Made by a program: the position numbers and the translations under genes. 64,000 nucleotides of DNA, from the NCBI RefSeq assembly GCF_030410045.1, contig NZ_JAUFRA010000009.1, positions 124,001-188,000 of the forward strand, written 5' to 3'. The DNA comes from Marivivens donghaensis. GTDB taxonomy: Bacteria > Pseudomonadota > Alphaproteobacteria > Rhodobacterales > Rhodobacteraceae. The notes below the pieces were generated by a model that was not told the DNA's origin, searched no databases, and worked only from the letters and a program-made list of their open reading frames with translations. Of this stretch, positions 7,793 through 14,931 are shown one piece after another; position 1 is the stretch's first letter; every line of letters begins with the position of its first letter.

Positions 7793-8710
7793 TCACTTAT
7801 GTGTCAGTTCGTGCAGAGCTGCTGCAATTTTGGCCGCCAAACGCGCATTATTTTGCACGAGTGCGATGTTAGCGGTCAGGCTGCGGCCTTCGGTCATTTG
7901 ATACATCCGATCAAGGAGGAACGGCGTGACCTCTTTGGCGGTGATGCCTTGAGCCTCGGCTTCCTTCAGCGCAGCCTCGATCACCGGTGCGAGTTCGGAG
8001 GCAGCAATTTCAGCCTCAACTGGGATTGGGTTGGCGACGAGTTGTCCACCTGGCAGGTCGAGTAGGCCGCGCATTTGGTGTGCGCGGGCAATATCTTCGG
8101 CGCTGTCCATACGCAGTGGTGCGGGAATGCCTGAGGTACGGGACCAAAATGCTGGCAGTTCGTCTTGACCATAGGCAATCACGGGGACGCCATAGGTTTC
8201 CAAGACCTCAAAGGTTTTCGGCAGGTCGAGAATGGCTTTGGCGCCAGCAGCCACAACGGTCACGGGCGTCTGGGCGAGTTCGGGCAAGTCAGCCGAGATG
8301 TCAAAGGTTTGATCGGCACCGCGGTGTACGCCACCGATCCCGCCCGTTGCAAAAACACTGATGCCTGCGTGGTGGGCAGCGATCATCGTCGCGGCAACTG
8401 TCGTCGCACCCGTGCCACCAGACGCGAGGCATGCGGCAATGTCGGCGCGGCTGAGTTTGGCGACGCCGTCAGCTTGACCAAACATCTCGAGCTGCGCGTC
8501 ATCCAGGCCGATGCAAAGAACCCCGTCGATCACCGCGATTGTGGCTGGCGCTGCGCCGTTTTCGCGGACCTCGGCCTCTACCAGTCGGGCGGTTTCGACG
8601 TTTTGCGGATAGGGCATGCCTTGGCTGATGATCGTGCTCTCGAGCGCTACAATCGGCGTGCCGAGCTTCATGGCCTCAGAGACTTCGGGGGAAAAGGACA
8701 TGGGGATCAT
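7793..8710 (-). CDS. psuG: Pseudouridine-5'-phosphate glycosidase
   Basis: A 305-residue PsuG/IndA family enzyme that cleaves the C-glycosidic bond of pseudouridine 5'-phosphate to give uracil and ribose 5-phosphate. Family signatures are VALESTIISQGMPYPQN near the N-terminus, GGTGATTVAATMIAAH, FATGGIGGVHRGA, KAILDLPKTFEVLETYGVPV and, at the C-terminus, NIALVQNNARLAAKIA. Length is typical. It starts inside the end of psuK (four-base ATGA overlap), so kinase and glycosidase are co-translated. Confidence 0.95.
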   Translation of the reverse strand: MIPMSFSPEVSEAMKLGTPIVALESTIISQGMPYPQNVETARLVEAEVRENGAAPATIAVIDGVLCIGLDDAQLEMFGQADGVAKLSRADIAACLASGGTGATTVAATMIAAHHAGISVFATGGIGGVHRGADQTFDISADLPELAQTPVTVVAAGAKAILDLPKTFEVLETYGVPVIAYGQDELPAFWSRTSGIPAPLRMDSAEDIARAHQMRGLLDLPGGQLVANPIPVEAEIAASELAPVIEAALKEAEAQGITAKEVTPFLLDRMYQMTEGRSLTANIALVQNNARLAAKIAAALHELTHK

Positions 8711-9600
8711 CGAGGGAGTTCTCCTGAAACGTAAGTTGCGGCGGCGGAAAGGGCGCGATGTAGCGCCTCTTCACGGTCTGCGCCAGCGTGTTCGGCAGCG
8801 ATATGCGCGGCCATAAATGTATCGCCAGCACCCGTCACACGGGTAACGAGCACTTGAGGCGGGGTTTGTGTAAGGACGCTATCGCCAGTGGCCTCGGATG
8901 CGGATTTTCCGCCATCGGTCACAAGAACCCGTTTCGCACCGCGTGCGATTAGACCTCTGGCGCCGTCTTCGGAGGTTTCAAAGGTTTGACGACATAAGAG
9001 GCCAGCCTCTTCGAGGTTCACGTAAAGCGTGGCTGATGGATGGCCGAGGAGCGCCAAGAGGCGATCGGCCTTGCCGGGGCTTGCGGGGGCAACACGGAGG
9101 TCTGCAGCAGCAAAAAGCGGCGAGACGGCGATATCCCGCAGCAGGTCTACCGTCAGGTTGCCGTCGAGGGCGACAGGTCCAGCGTAGGGGGCCTCTGCGG
9201 TTCCAAGTGCGCCGTTCGACAACGGTCGAAGAATTTTTTCGCCTGCTTGTTCCAAGGAATGCGCATCGGCAATCGCAGCGATCAGGCCGTTCGCACCTTC
9301 GATAGCCATATAGGTGTCGGTCGGCAAATCCTCGGAGCGATAGACGTGATCGGTCAGGATGCCCATCCGCTGACATTCGCCAACCAGTTCTTCGCCTTCG
9401 TTATCGCGGCCAATGGCGGTGAGTAGGGTGGGTGTCATCCCAAAACGGGTGAGCGTCATCGCGATATTCATCGCAACGCCGCCAGGAATACGAGTGATGC
9501 GGCCCGGGACGTCTGACCCGACGCGCATGACCACTGAGGACCGTCCGATCACGTCCCAGAGGACCGACCCGATGCATAAGATGTCAGCTTTGGTTTTCAT
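8707..9600 (-). CDS. psuK: Pseudouridine kinase (PfkB/ribokinase family)
   Basis: A 297-residue PfkB-family sugar/nucleoside kinase with the N-terminal GG motif (IPGGVAMNIAMTLTRFG, residues 38-54) and the C-terminal catalytic motif TGAGDTF with Asp260. Coupling to psuG identifies pseudouridine as the substrate: it makes pseudouridine 5'-phosphate for the glycosidase. No nucleoside transporter is adjacent. A DUF4198 gene ends 36 bases upstream in the same direction and may be part of the same transcript. Confidence 0.93.
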   Translation of the reverse strand: MKTKADILCIGSVLWDVIGRSSVVMRVGSDVPGRITRIPGGVAMNIAMTLTRFGMTPTLLTAIGRDNEGEELVGECQRMGILTDHVYRSEDLPTDTYMAIEGANGLIAAIADAHSLEQAGEKILRPLSNGALGTAEAPYAGPVALDGNLTVDLLRDIAVSPLFAAADLRVAPASPGKADRLLALLGHPSATLYVNLEEAGLLCRQTFETSEDGARGLIARGAKRVLVTDGGKSASEATGDSVLTQTPPQVLVTRVTGAGDTFMAAHIAAEHAGADREEALHRALSAAATYVSGELPR

Positions 9601-9636
9601 ACGCCTGTCATGACGCGGCTACGCTGCCGCTGCAAG

Positions 9637-10431
9637 CTATTCTGGAACCGCAAAGGTGAGGTTGGCCCAGAGCGTTTCATAAACGGCCTCGGTCTGATCA
9701 TCTTCGGACGGTTCTCGGATCACAACGGCATCCAGCATGTAAGCGTGACCCGCAGTGACGGGCAGGGTTACAATCCCTTGGTCATCGGTGCGGAGCCGCT
9801 CAATCGTCACGGTGCCATCTGGTGCTTTGTCAAAAACTTCAACCTGCTCGTTGGCGCGGACATCGTTGTGGTAGAACAGCTGAGCGGCAAAGCCGTTAGA
9901 CAGATCATCAGTGTAAGGGTTCATGAGGGCGACGACTTCGGTCTCTAGCCCCACACGTCGATCCGTTCCCGCTGCGTCTGCGACGCCGACGAGTGACTTG
10001 GAAAACCGTATGTAGGTTTCTTTGAAGTTGGTGTCGGGGATACCGCGGGCATCGTGATCGGCCCGTTCAATCCCCAGATCTTTGTGTTCGACAAATCGGG
10101 CGAACTTTTCCCAGTTTTCGTAATTCAACAGCGTGGGCGTAGACTGATACACGAGAATTTGGAGCCCATCAGTTGGTGCATCCATGGCAAGGGCAGGGCG
10201 GTCGCCAGCGCGGCCGGCTACTTCGGTTTCGAGGTCAAGGCTAATCACTTCAAACCGTTCGAAACGTTGGGGAAGGTAGACCAAATTGGGGCCTTCAAAG
10301 TTTTGTCCGTTGACAATATTCGCTTCAATTCTACCCTGACTACTCACCTGATAGGCGAGCGGTTCGAGCCAAAGCTCGTGGGACAACGCTGGAGTTGCCA
10401 GCAAGAGCAGAGCGAGTGAGGCAATACGCAT
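9637..10431 (-). CDS. DUF4198 domain-containing periplasmic protein
   Basis: A 264-residue protein starting MRIASLALLLLATPALSHELWLEP, a signal peptide followed by the HELWLEP start typical of DUF4198 proteins. This family has been linked to nickel/cobalt uptake loci. The C-terminal part (TDDQGIVTLPVTAGHAYMLDAVVIREP) fits the family's beta-rich domain. The ATG at 10431 overlaps, on the other strand, the start codon of the HupE/UreJ-type gene, so the pair shares a start point. An in-frame TTG at 10437 is an alternative. Function is inferred only from family and neighbour. Confidence 0.82.
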   Translation of the reverse strand: MRIASLALLLLATPALSHELWLEPLAYQVSSQGRIEANIVNGQNFEGPNLVYLPQRFERFEVISLDLETEVAGRAGDRPALAMDAPTDGLQILVYQSTPTLLNYENWEKFARFVEHKDLGIERADHDARGIPDTNFKETYIRFSKSLVGVADAAGTDRRVGLETEVVALMNPYTDDLSNGFAAQLFYHNDVRANEQVEVFDKAPDGTVTIERLRTDDQGIVTLPVTAGHAYMLDAVVIREPSEDDQTEAVYETLWANLTFAVPE

Positions 10432-11581
10432 GATCAAATCCTTAATAGGCCTAGTAAAGGTGATCTTTGCTGGTGTTCTGTCAACTCTCGTTTCGGTGAT
10501 GATCGAAGCACCGACCGCCCAAGCACACGAGGTTCAACCCGCTGTTGCGGACTTGGCCTTCGTTGATGGGCGGATCGAACTGACTTTGGAGATGAACCTA
10601 GAGGGTGTTCTGGCTGGCATCGACCTCGGTTCCGTTCTTGATACGAACGAAGCGCCAGAGGCGGCACGGTATGATGCTCTGCATGCTTTGTCGGGCGCGG
10701 ATCTAGAGAGTGAATTCGCGGCCGCGTGGCCAGAGTTTTCGGAAGGCATTGGTCTTTCCGTAGATGGGGCATCTGTGCCTCTAGAGTTGGCCGCTGTAGC
10801 TGCCCCTGAGGTCGAAAATCCAGACGTTCCTCGTCTATCGACAGTGAAGATTTTTGCCGATGTTGGGGTAGGGGCGAATGAGGCCACTTTTGAATGGGCG
10901 TCGAATTACGGGACGATTGTTCTGCGTCAAATCGGAGTGGACGAACCCTACACGGGATACCTCGTTGGCGGCGAAAATTCTGGACCGATCCCTCTTGGCG
11001 GTGGTGGTGCTTTGCCGATTTGGCAAACCTTTGTCAGCTACATTCCAACAGGCTTTGCCCACATCGTGCCGATGGGCTTGGATCATATCCTATTCGTGCT
11101 CGGCCTGTTTTTCCTCTCGACCCGCATGAGGCCGCTTCTGTGGCAGGTGTCCGCATTTACGGCGGCACATACGATTACGCTTGCTTTGGCGTCGTTGGGT
11201 TATGTTGCTGTGCCCGGATCAATTGTTGAACCGCTGATCGCGGCGTCGATTGCATATGTGGCGATTGAAAACATCTTTATGAAAGGTCAGTTGACGCCGT
11301 GGCGACCTTTCCTGATCTTTGGGTTCGGGTTATTGCATGGCCTCGGCTTTGCGTCTGTGCTTGAGGAATTTGGTCTGCCGCAACATGGTTTTGTTGCTGC
11401 TCTGATCGGATTTAATATTGGCGTCGAACTGGGCCAGTTGTTCGTCATCGCCGTAGCCTTCCTCGCGGTCGGTCTGTGGTTCGGGAATAAGCCGTGGTAT
11501 CGCCGTGTGATCGCAGTTCCAGCGTCAGCTGCGATTGCGATGATGGGGATTTGGTGGGTGATTGAGCGCACCATTCTATAA
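10430..11581 (+). CDS. HupE/UreJ family membrane protein
   Basis: A 383-residue protein with an N-terminal signal peptide ending AQAHEVQP, a periplasmic domain of about 160 residues, then a HupE/UreJ_2 membrane domain with several helices (GLDHILFVLGLFFLS, FTAAHTITLALASLG, GFGLLHGLGFASVLEEFG). The His/Asp-rich helices (HIVPMGLDHILF, AAHTIT, LLHGLGFA) are those proposed to bind nickel. Members are thought to be secondary nickel/cobalt transporters. It is divergent from the DUF4198 gene with overlapping start codons, supporting a shared metal-related role. Confidence 0.88.
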   Translation: MIKSLIGLVKVIFAGVLSTLVSVMIEAPTAQAHEVQPAVADLAFVDGRIELTLEMNLEGVLAGIDLGSVLDTNEAPEAARYDALHALSGADLESEFAAAWPEFSEGIGLSVDGASVPLELAAVAAPEVENPDVPRLSTVKIFADVGVGANEATFEWASNYGTIVLRQIGVDEPYTGYLVGGENSGPIPLGGGGALPIWQTFVSYIPTGFAHIVPMGLDHILFVLGLFFLSTRMRPLLWQVSAFTAAHTITLALASLGYVAVPGSIVEPLIAASIAYVAIENIFMKGQLTPWRPFLIFGFGLLHGLGFASVLEEFGLPQHGFVAALIGFNIGVELGQLFVIAVAFLAVGLWFGNKPWYRRVIAVPASAAIAMMGIWWVIERTIL

Positions 11582-11596
11582 CATTTGTAAAACGGG

Positions 11597-11623
11597 TTGC
11601 GTCTTGGGTGAGCGTGGTATAGA
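11597..11623 (+). promoter_or_regulatory. Possible promoter of rpsB-tsf
   Basis: TTGCGT (11597-11602), 15-nt spacer, TATAGA (11618-11623), giving a leader of about 110 bases before rpsB. The spacer is short of the 17-nt optimum, so the assignment is tentative. No other gene lies in the 161-base gap. Confidence 0.3.
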
Positions 11624-11742
11624 CGCGCACCACTTCAACTCCGCAGGCGGGGGCGGGTGCTGTGGGGAGAAATCCCATATCATCCTCCGGTTGGACGAAT
11701 GTCTGATCCCCCGCTGAGGCTAAACCGGTAAGGAATAACGAC

Positions 11743-12525
11743 ATGGCTCTTCCAGAGTTCACCATGCGTCAGCTGCTTGAAGCTGGCGTTCACTTCGGCC
11801 ACCAGAAACAGCGCTGGAACCCGAAGATGCAGAAATACATCTACGGTTCGCGCAACGGCATCCACATTTTCGACCTAACTCAGACTGTTCCGATGCTGGA
11901 CCAAGCTCTGAACGTCATCCGTGACACCGTTGCCAAAGGCGGCCGCGTTCTCTTTGTTGGCACCAAGCGTCAGGCTCAGAAGCCTGTTGCTGAAGCTGCA
12001 GAGAAATGCGCTCAGTACTACATGAACCACCGTTGGCTCGGCGGCACTCTGACCAACTGGCAGACTGTTTCGCAGTCGATCAACCGTCTGAAAGCAATCG
12101 ACGAATCCGCAGAGCGCGGCTTTGAAGGCCTGACCAAGAAAGAGCGTCTGAACGCTGAACGCGAGCAGGCGAAACTGCAAGCGTCGCTCGGCGGTATCCG
12201 CGAAATGGGCGGCATTCCGGACCTGATGGTCGTTATCGACGTAAACAAAGAAGACCTGGCTATCCTCGAAGCAAACAAACTGGGTATTCCGGTTGTTGGC
12301 ATCGTTGACACCAACTCTTCGCCAGATGGCGTTGACTACGTTGTTCCGGGCAACGACGACGCTGCACGCGCTATCGCTCTCTACTGCGATCTGGCTGCAC
12401 GCGCTGCTCTGGACGGCATGTCCGCTCAGATGGCTAAAGCTGGCTTTGACCTCGGCGCCGTTGAAGAAATGGCTGAAGAAGTTCTGGCTGATGAAGCTGC
12501 TGCAGCTGCGGCTGCTGCAAACTAA
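11743..12525 (+). CDS. rpsB: 30S ribosomal protein S2
   Basis: A 260-residue uS2 protein. The N-terminus MALPEFTMRQLLEAGVHFGH and the segments NGIHIFDLTQTVPML, FVGTKRQAQ, NHRWLGGTLTNW and IPVVGIVDTNSSPDGVDYVVPGNDDA are diagnostic. It sits on the platform of the small subunit. The C-terminus has an Ala-rich extension ending AAAAAAAN-like. Codon use is strongly biased to GCT, CTG, GTT and AAC, as expected for a highly expressed gene. tsf follows after 78 bases, the usual order. Confidence 0.98.
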   Translation: MALPEFTMRQLLEAGVHFGHQKQRWNPKMQKYIYGSRNGIHIFDLTQTVPMLDQALNVIRDTVAKGGRVLFVGTKRQAQKPVAEAAEKCAQYYMNHRWLGGTLTNWQTVSQSINRLKAIDESAERGFEGLTKKERLNAEREQAKLQASLGGIREMGGIPDLMVVIDVNKEDLAILEANKLGIPVVGIVDTNSSPDGVDYVVPGNDDAARAIALYCDLAARAALDGMSAQMAKAGFDLGAVEEMAEEVLADEAAAAAAAAN

Positions 12526-12603
12526 TCGCGGCACTGTCGCAATATCGTTACCGGGCGCTTGCTATCTCGGCGCCCGGACACCCAAATTTGCAGGAGATGT
12601 GAA

Positions 12604-13476
12604 ATGGCTATCACCGCAGCTATGGTGAAAGAACTGCGCGAGTCGACCGGCGCAGGCATGATGGACGCTAAAAAAGCGTTGACCGAAACTGATGGCGACA
12701 TGGAAGCAGCCGTAGACTGGCTCCGCACCAAAGGCCTCGCGAAAGCCGCGAAAAAAGCTGACCGTACTGCTGCTGAAGGCCTCGTTGCTGTTGCAGTAGC
12801 TGGCGGCAAAGGCGTTGCGATCGAAGTTAACTCTGAGACCGACTTCGTTGCTAAAAACGCAGAATTCCAAGGCATGGTTACCGCAATCGCGGGTGCTGCT
12901 CTGACCGTTTCTGACGTTGATGCGCTCAAAGCAGCTGAAATCAAGGGCAAATCCGTTGAGTCGACTGTTACCGACGCAATCGCGAAAATTGGTGAGAACT
13001 TGACCCTGCGCCGCATGGCTGTAATCGAAGGCGCTTCTGTTGTGACCTACGTTCACAACGCTGCTGCGGACGGCATGGGCAAAATCGGTGTTCTGGTTGC
13101 TCTTTCGGGCGAGAACGAAGCATTCGGTAAGCAAGTTGCAATGCACATCGCTGCAGCGTCGCCTGCTGCACTCAGCGAAGCGGACATGGATCCGGCTCTC
13201 GTTGAAAAAGAGCGCTCTGTTCAGATCGAAATCGCACGTGAATCCGGCAAGCCGGACGCAGTGATCGAGAAGATGATCGTTGGCCGTATGGCTAAATTTG
13301 TTGCTGAATCGACACTGCTGGGCCAAGCGTTCGTTGTGAACCCTGACCTGACCGTCGAAGCCGCCGCTAAAGAAGCTGGCGTTGAAGTTACTGGCTTCAT
13401 CCGCATGGCTGTTGGCGAAGGCATCGAAAAAGAAGTTAGCGACTTCGCAGCTGAAGTTGCTGCAATGAACAAATAA
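12604..13476 (+). CDS. tsf: Translation elongation factor Ts
   Basis: A 290-residue EF-Ts, the nucleotide-exchange factor for EF-Tu. The N-terminal UBA-like domain with VKELRESTGAGMMDAKKALTETDGD and the signature NSETDFVAKN are present. The ATG at 12604 is supported by the Shine-Dalgarno sequence AGGAG about 6 bases upstream; the open frame extends upstream to 12559 but that part has no family match. A Rho-independent terminator follows the stop. Confidence 0.98.
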   Translation: MAITAAMVKELRESTGAGMMDAKKALTETDGDMEAAVDWLRTKGLAKAAKKADRTAAEGLVAVAVAGGKGVAIEVNSETDFVAKNAEFQGMVTAIAGAALTVSDVDALKAAEIKGKSVESTVTDAIAKIGENLTLRRMAVIEGASVVTYVHNAAADGMGKIGVLVALSGENEAFGKQVAMHIAAASPAALSEADMDPALVEKERSVQIEIARESGKPDAVIEKMIVGRMAKFVAESTLLGQAFVVNPDLTVEAAAKEAGVEVTGFIRMAVGEGIEKEVSDFAAEVAAMNK

Positions 13477-13501
13477 TTCTGCTTTAGCAGTTTTAGGGAA
13501 G

Positions 13502-13528
13502 GGGCCTGCCAATTTTGGCGGGCCTTTT
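13502..13528 (+). terminator. Rho-independent terminator of rpsB-tsf
   Basis: Stem GGCCTGCC (13503-13510) with GGCGGGCC (13517-13524), loop AATTTT, followed by TTTTT. It begins about 26 bases after the tsf stop. Confidence 0.88.
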
Positions 13529-13553
13529 TCGTTTTAGCCCCTGAGACTAAAAC

Positions 13554-13590
13554 AAAAAAGCGGCGCGACATCGGGAGAACGTCGCGCCGC
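13554..13590 (-). terminator. Strong minus-strand Rho-independent terminator
   Basis: A perfect 10-bp stem GCGGCGCGAC (13560-13569) with GTCGCGCCGC (13581-13590) and an 11-nt loop. Read on the minus strand it is followed by six T (complement of 13554-13559). The only minus-strand gene feeding it is the LuxR-type gene that ends 270 bases earlier at 13861. Confidence 0.8.
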
Positions 13591-13860
13591 AAAATCATGC
13601 AGATATCAGGATGGGATGGACACCCACATGCTTTTTATGAGCTGGACCATCAAGGCAAACCTTAACACCCCAGCAACCGGTTAAACCGGAACGATACGGT
13701 TATCCTGACAATTAACAGGGGTTCCGCATCGCTTTGTCCCAGGCCCAAGGCCACCACTCACGGACAATTGTAGGTAACCGTAAAAGTTTAGAGGCGAAAA
13801 GTACGGTAAACCTGACCTTTAACTTAGTATCAGTCGTATACTTTGCGCGTTTAGGTTGTT
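13591..13860 (-). other. 270-base unexplained stretch between luxR-type gene and its terminator
   Basis: No credible ORF on either strand. It is either a long 3' untranslated region of the LuxR-type mRNA or holds a minus-strand non-coding RNA ending at the 13554-13590 terminator. It contains an imperfect 21-nt direct repeat (13696-13716 and 13803-13823, 17 of 21 identical) and a short dyad ACCGGTT/AACCGG near 13676-13688. I did not find tmRNA, SRP RNA or 6S RNA signatures. Confidence 0.4.
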
Positions 13861-14613
13861 TTAGGGGTCTATCACAAACATTTGGTTGAAAAATGCAGCC
13901 TTTAGAACGGCTTGTGCGGTGGTGTCGACGTCGAGATTGTCGCGTGCTAGGCGCAAATGTTTCTCAACTGTTGCCGCCGTAAGGCCCATAATCTGTGCAA
14001 TATCTTGGGTCGTTTTTCCGTCACCGACCCATTCGAGAACCTCGCGCTGACGTTTTGTCAGAGGTCGCGCATGGGAGTAGGGTAGGGTCATTAACTTGAG
14101 ATAAGCTACATTGTTAATGAGAACGATTTTGCGGCCATGTTCGGCCCAAATTCGATCCACATCAGCTTGGCTTAGGCCTTTGCGTCCAGTCAGCGCAATG
14201 GCGCCTTTGGTCCGAGCGGAAATGGAACTGAAACTGATCGTGTAGCCAGCGACAACATCCATCGATCGATTAAACTCTAACGCTGCGATTTCTGCGGCGC
14301 TCAGTTCGCCTGCAGCGATCCGATCATGGAGCCAAGACCAGCTACAGGCGCCTTCATTTTCCAGCGCCCAGCGAACCATCGGAGCGTTGAAATACAAACC
14401 TTCATCGATGAAGTGCCGCATGTATTCTGGCGACTGATTGGTCAGCAGAACCCAGTCGAGTGGATCGCCCAAAGAATGTTCGGTCCGATACCGCGTGTAC
14501 CCAAAAATCAAACGATCAAAGCCGTATCCCGCCATGGCTTCAGTCATCAAGCTCCAAAGAACGTCAACGCGCGGAGCGTTCGTGATTTCTTCGAGGAGAC
14601 GAATAAAGTTCAT
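13861..14613 (-). CDS. LuxR-family regulator with autoinducer-binding-like domain (LuxR solo)
   Basis: A 250-residue protein with an N-terminal Autoind_bind-type domain (about 15-170) and a C-terminal LuxR HTH (LTKRQREVLEWVGDGKTTQDIA to the end). Aligned by spacing to TraR, Trp57 corresponds to Tyr64, Tyr61 to Phe68, Asp70 to Ala77 and Trp85 to Trp92, so three of the residues that normally contact acyl-homoserine lactones are changed. No luxI synthase is present in the window. It is divergent from the GMC dehydrogenase gene with 318 bases between. It may regulate that osmolyte cluster in response to a non-AHL ligand; this is inference. Confidence 0.87.
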   Translation of the reverse strand: MNFIRLLEEITNAPRVDVLWSLMTEAMAGYGFDRLIFGYTRYRTEHSLGDPLDWVLLTNQSPEYMRHFIDEGLYFNAPMVRWALENEGACSWSWLHDRIAAGELSAAEIAALEFNRSMDVVAGYTISFSSISARTKGAIALTGRKGLSQADVDRIWAEHGRKIVLINNVAYLKLMTLPYSHARPLTKRQREVLEWVGDGKTTQDIAQIMGLTAATVEKHLRLARDNLDVDTTAQAVLKAAFFNQMFVIDP

Positions 14614-14688
14614 TATATGGACGTTCTGATGTGATCTTTGTCGCTAAAGTAGATATCATTGTAAGATGACCTGTCCAAGACTTACTTC

Positions 14689-14721
14689 TTGACACATATA
14701 TTAGCATAATACTGATTATGC
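14689..14721. promoter_or_regulatory. TTGACA element plus 18-bp palindrome in luxR-GMC intergenic region
   Basis: The 318-base gap 14614-14931 is AT-rich and contains a consensus -35 TTGACA at 14689-14694 and the perfect inverted repeat GCATAATACTGATTATGC at 14704-14721 (7-bp arms, 4-base centre). Its length is that of a lux-box-type operator and it overlaps the expected promoter. No other gene or RNA is evident in the gap; a GGGAGG ribosome-binding site precedes the GMC gene at about 14914. Confidence 0.4.
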
Positions 14722-14931
14722 ACCTTTTATGCTGACGCAAATGACACTTCTAGATTTTGAAAAGCATGGTCTCTTTTTCATGCCCTACAGCTCAATCAGA
14801 GATGTAAGTATCTGATCTTAAGTGTTTATAAATTCCTTTGATATCCTCTCGTGCAAGATTTCATTGGGAGTTGATCCTCTGTTTAGCTACCCTCGTCCCG
14901 ATCAAATACGCGACGGGAGGCGCTGAATTTC

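Noticed and set aside
12562..13512. 316-residue open frame on the minus strand opposite tsf
   Set aside because: Exact antisense of a certain gene with biased codons; the translation is Cys/His/Phe-rich with no family features.
13560..13590. CRISPR repeat or integron-like element
   Set aside because: Single inverted repeat with T-run on one side; no repeat units follow, so it is a terminator.
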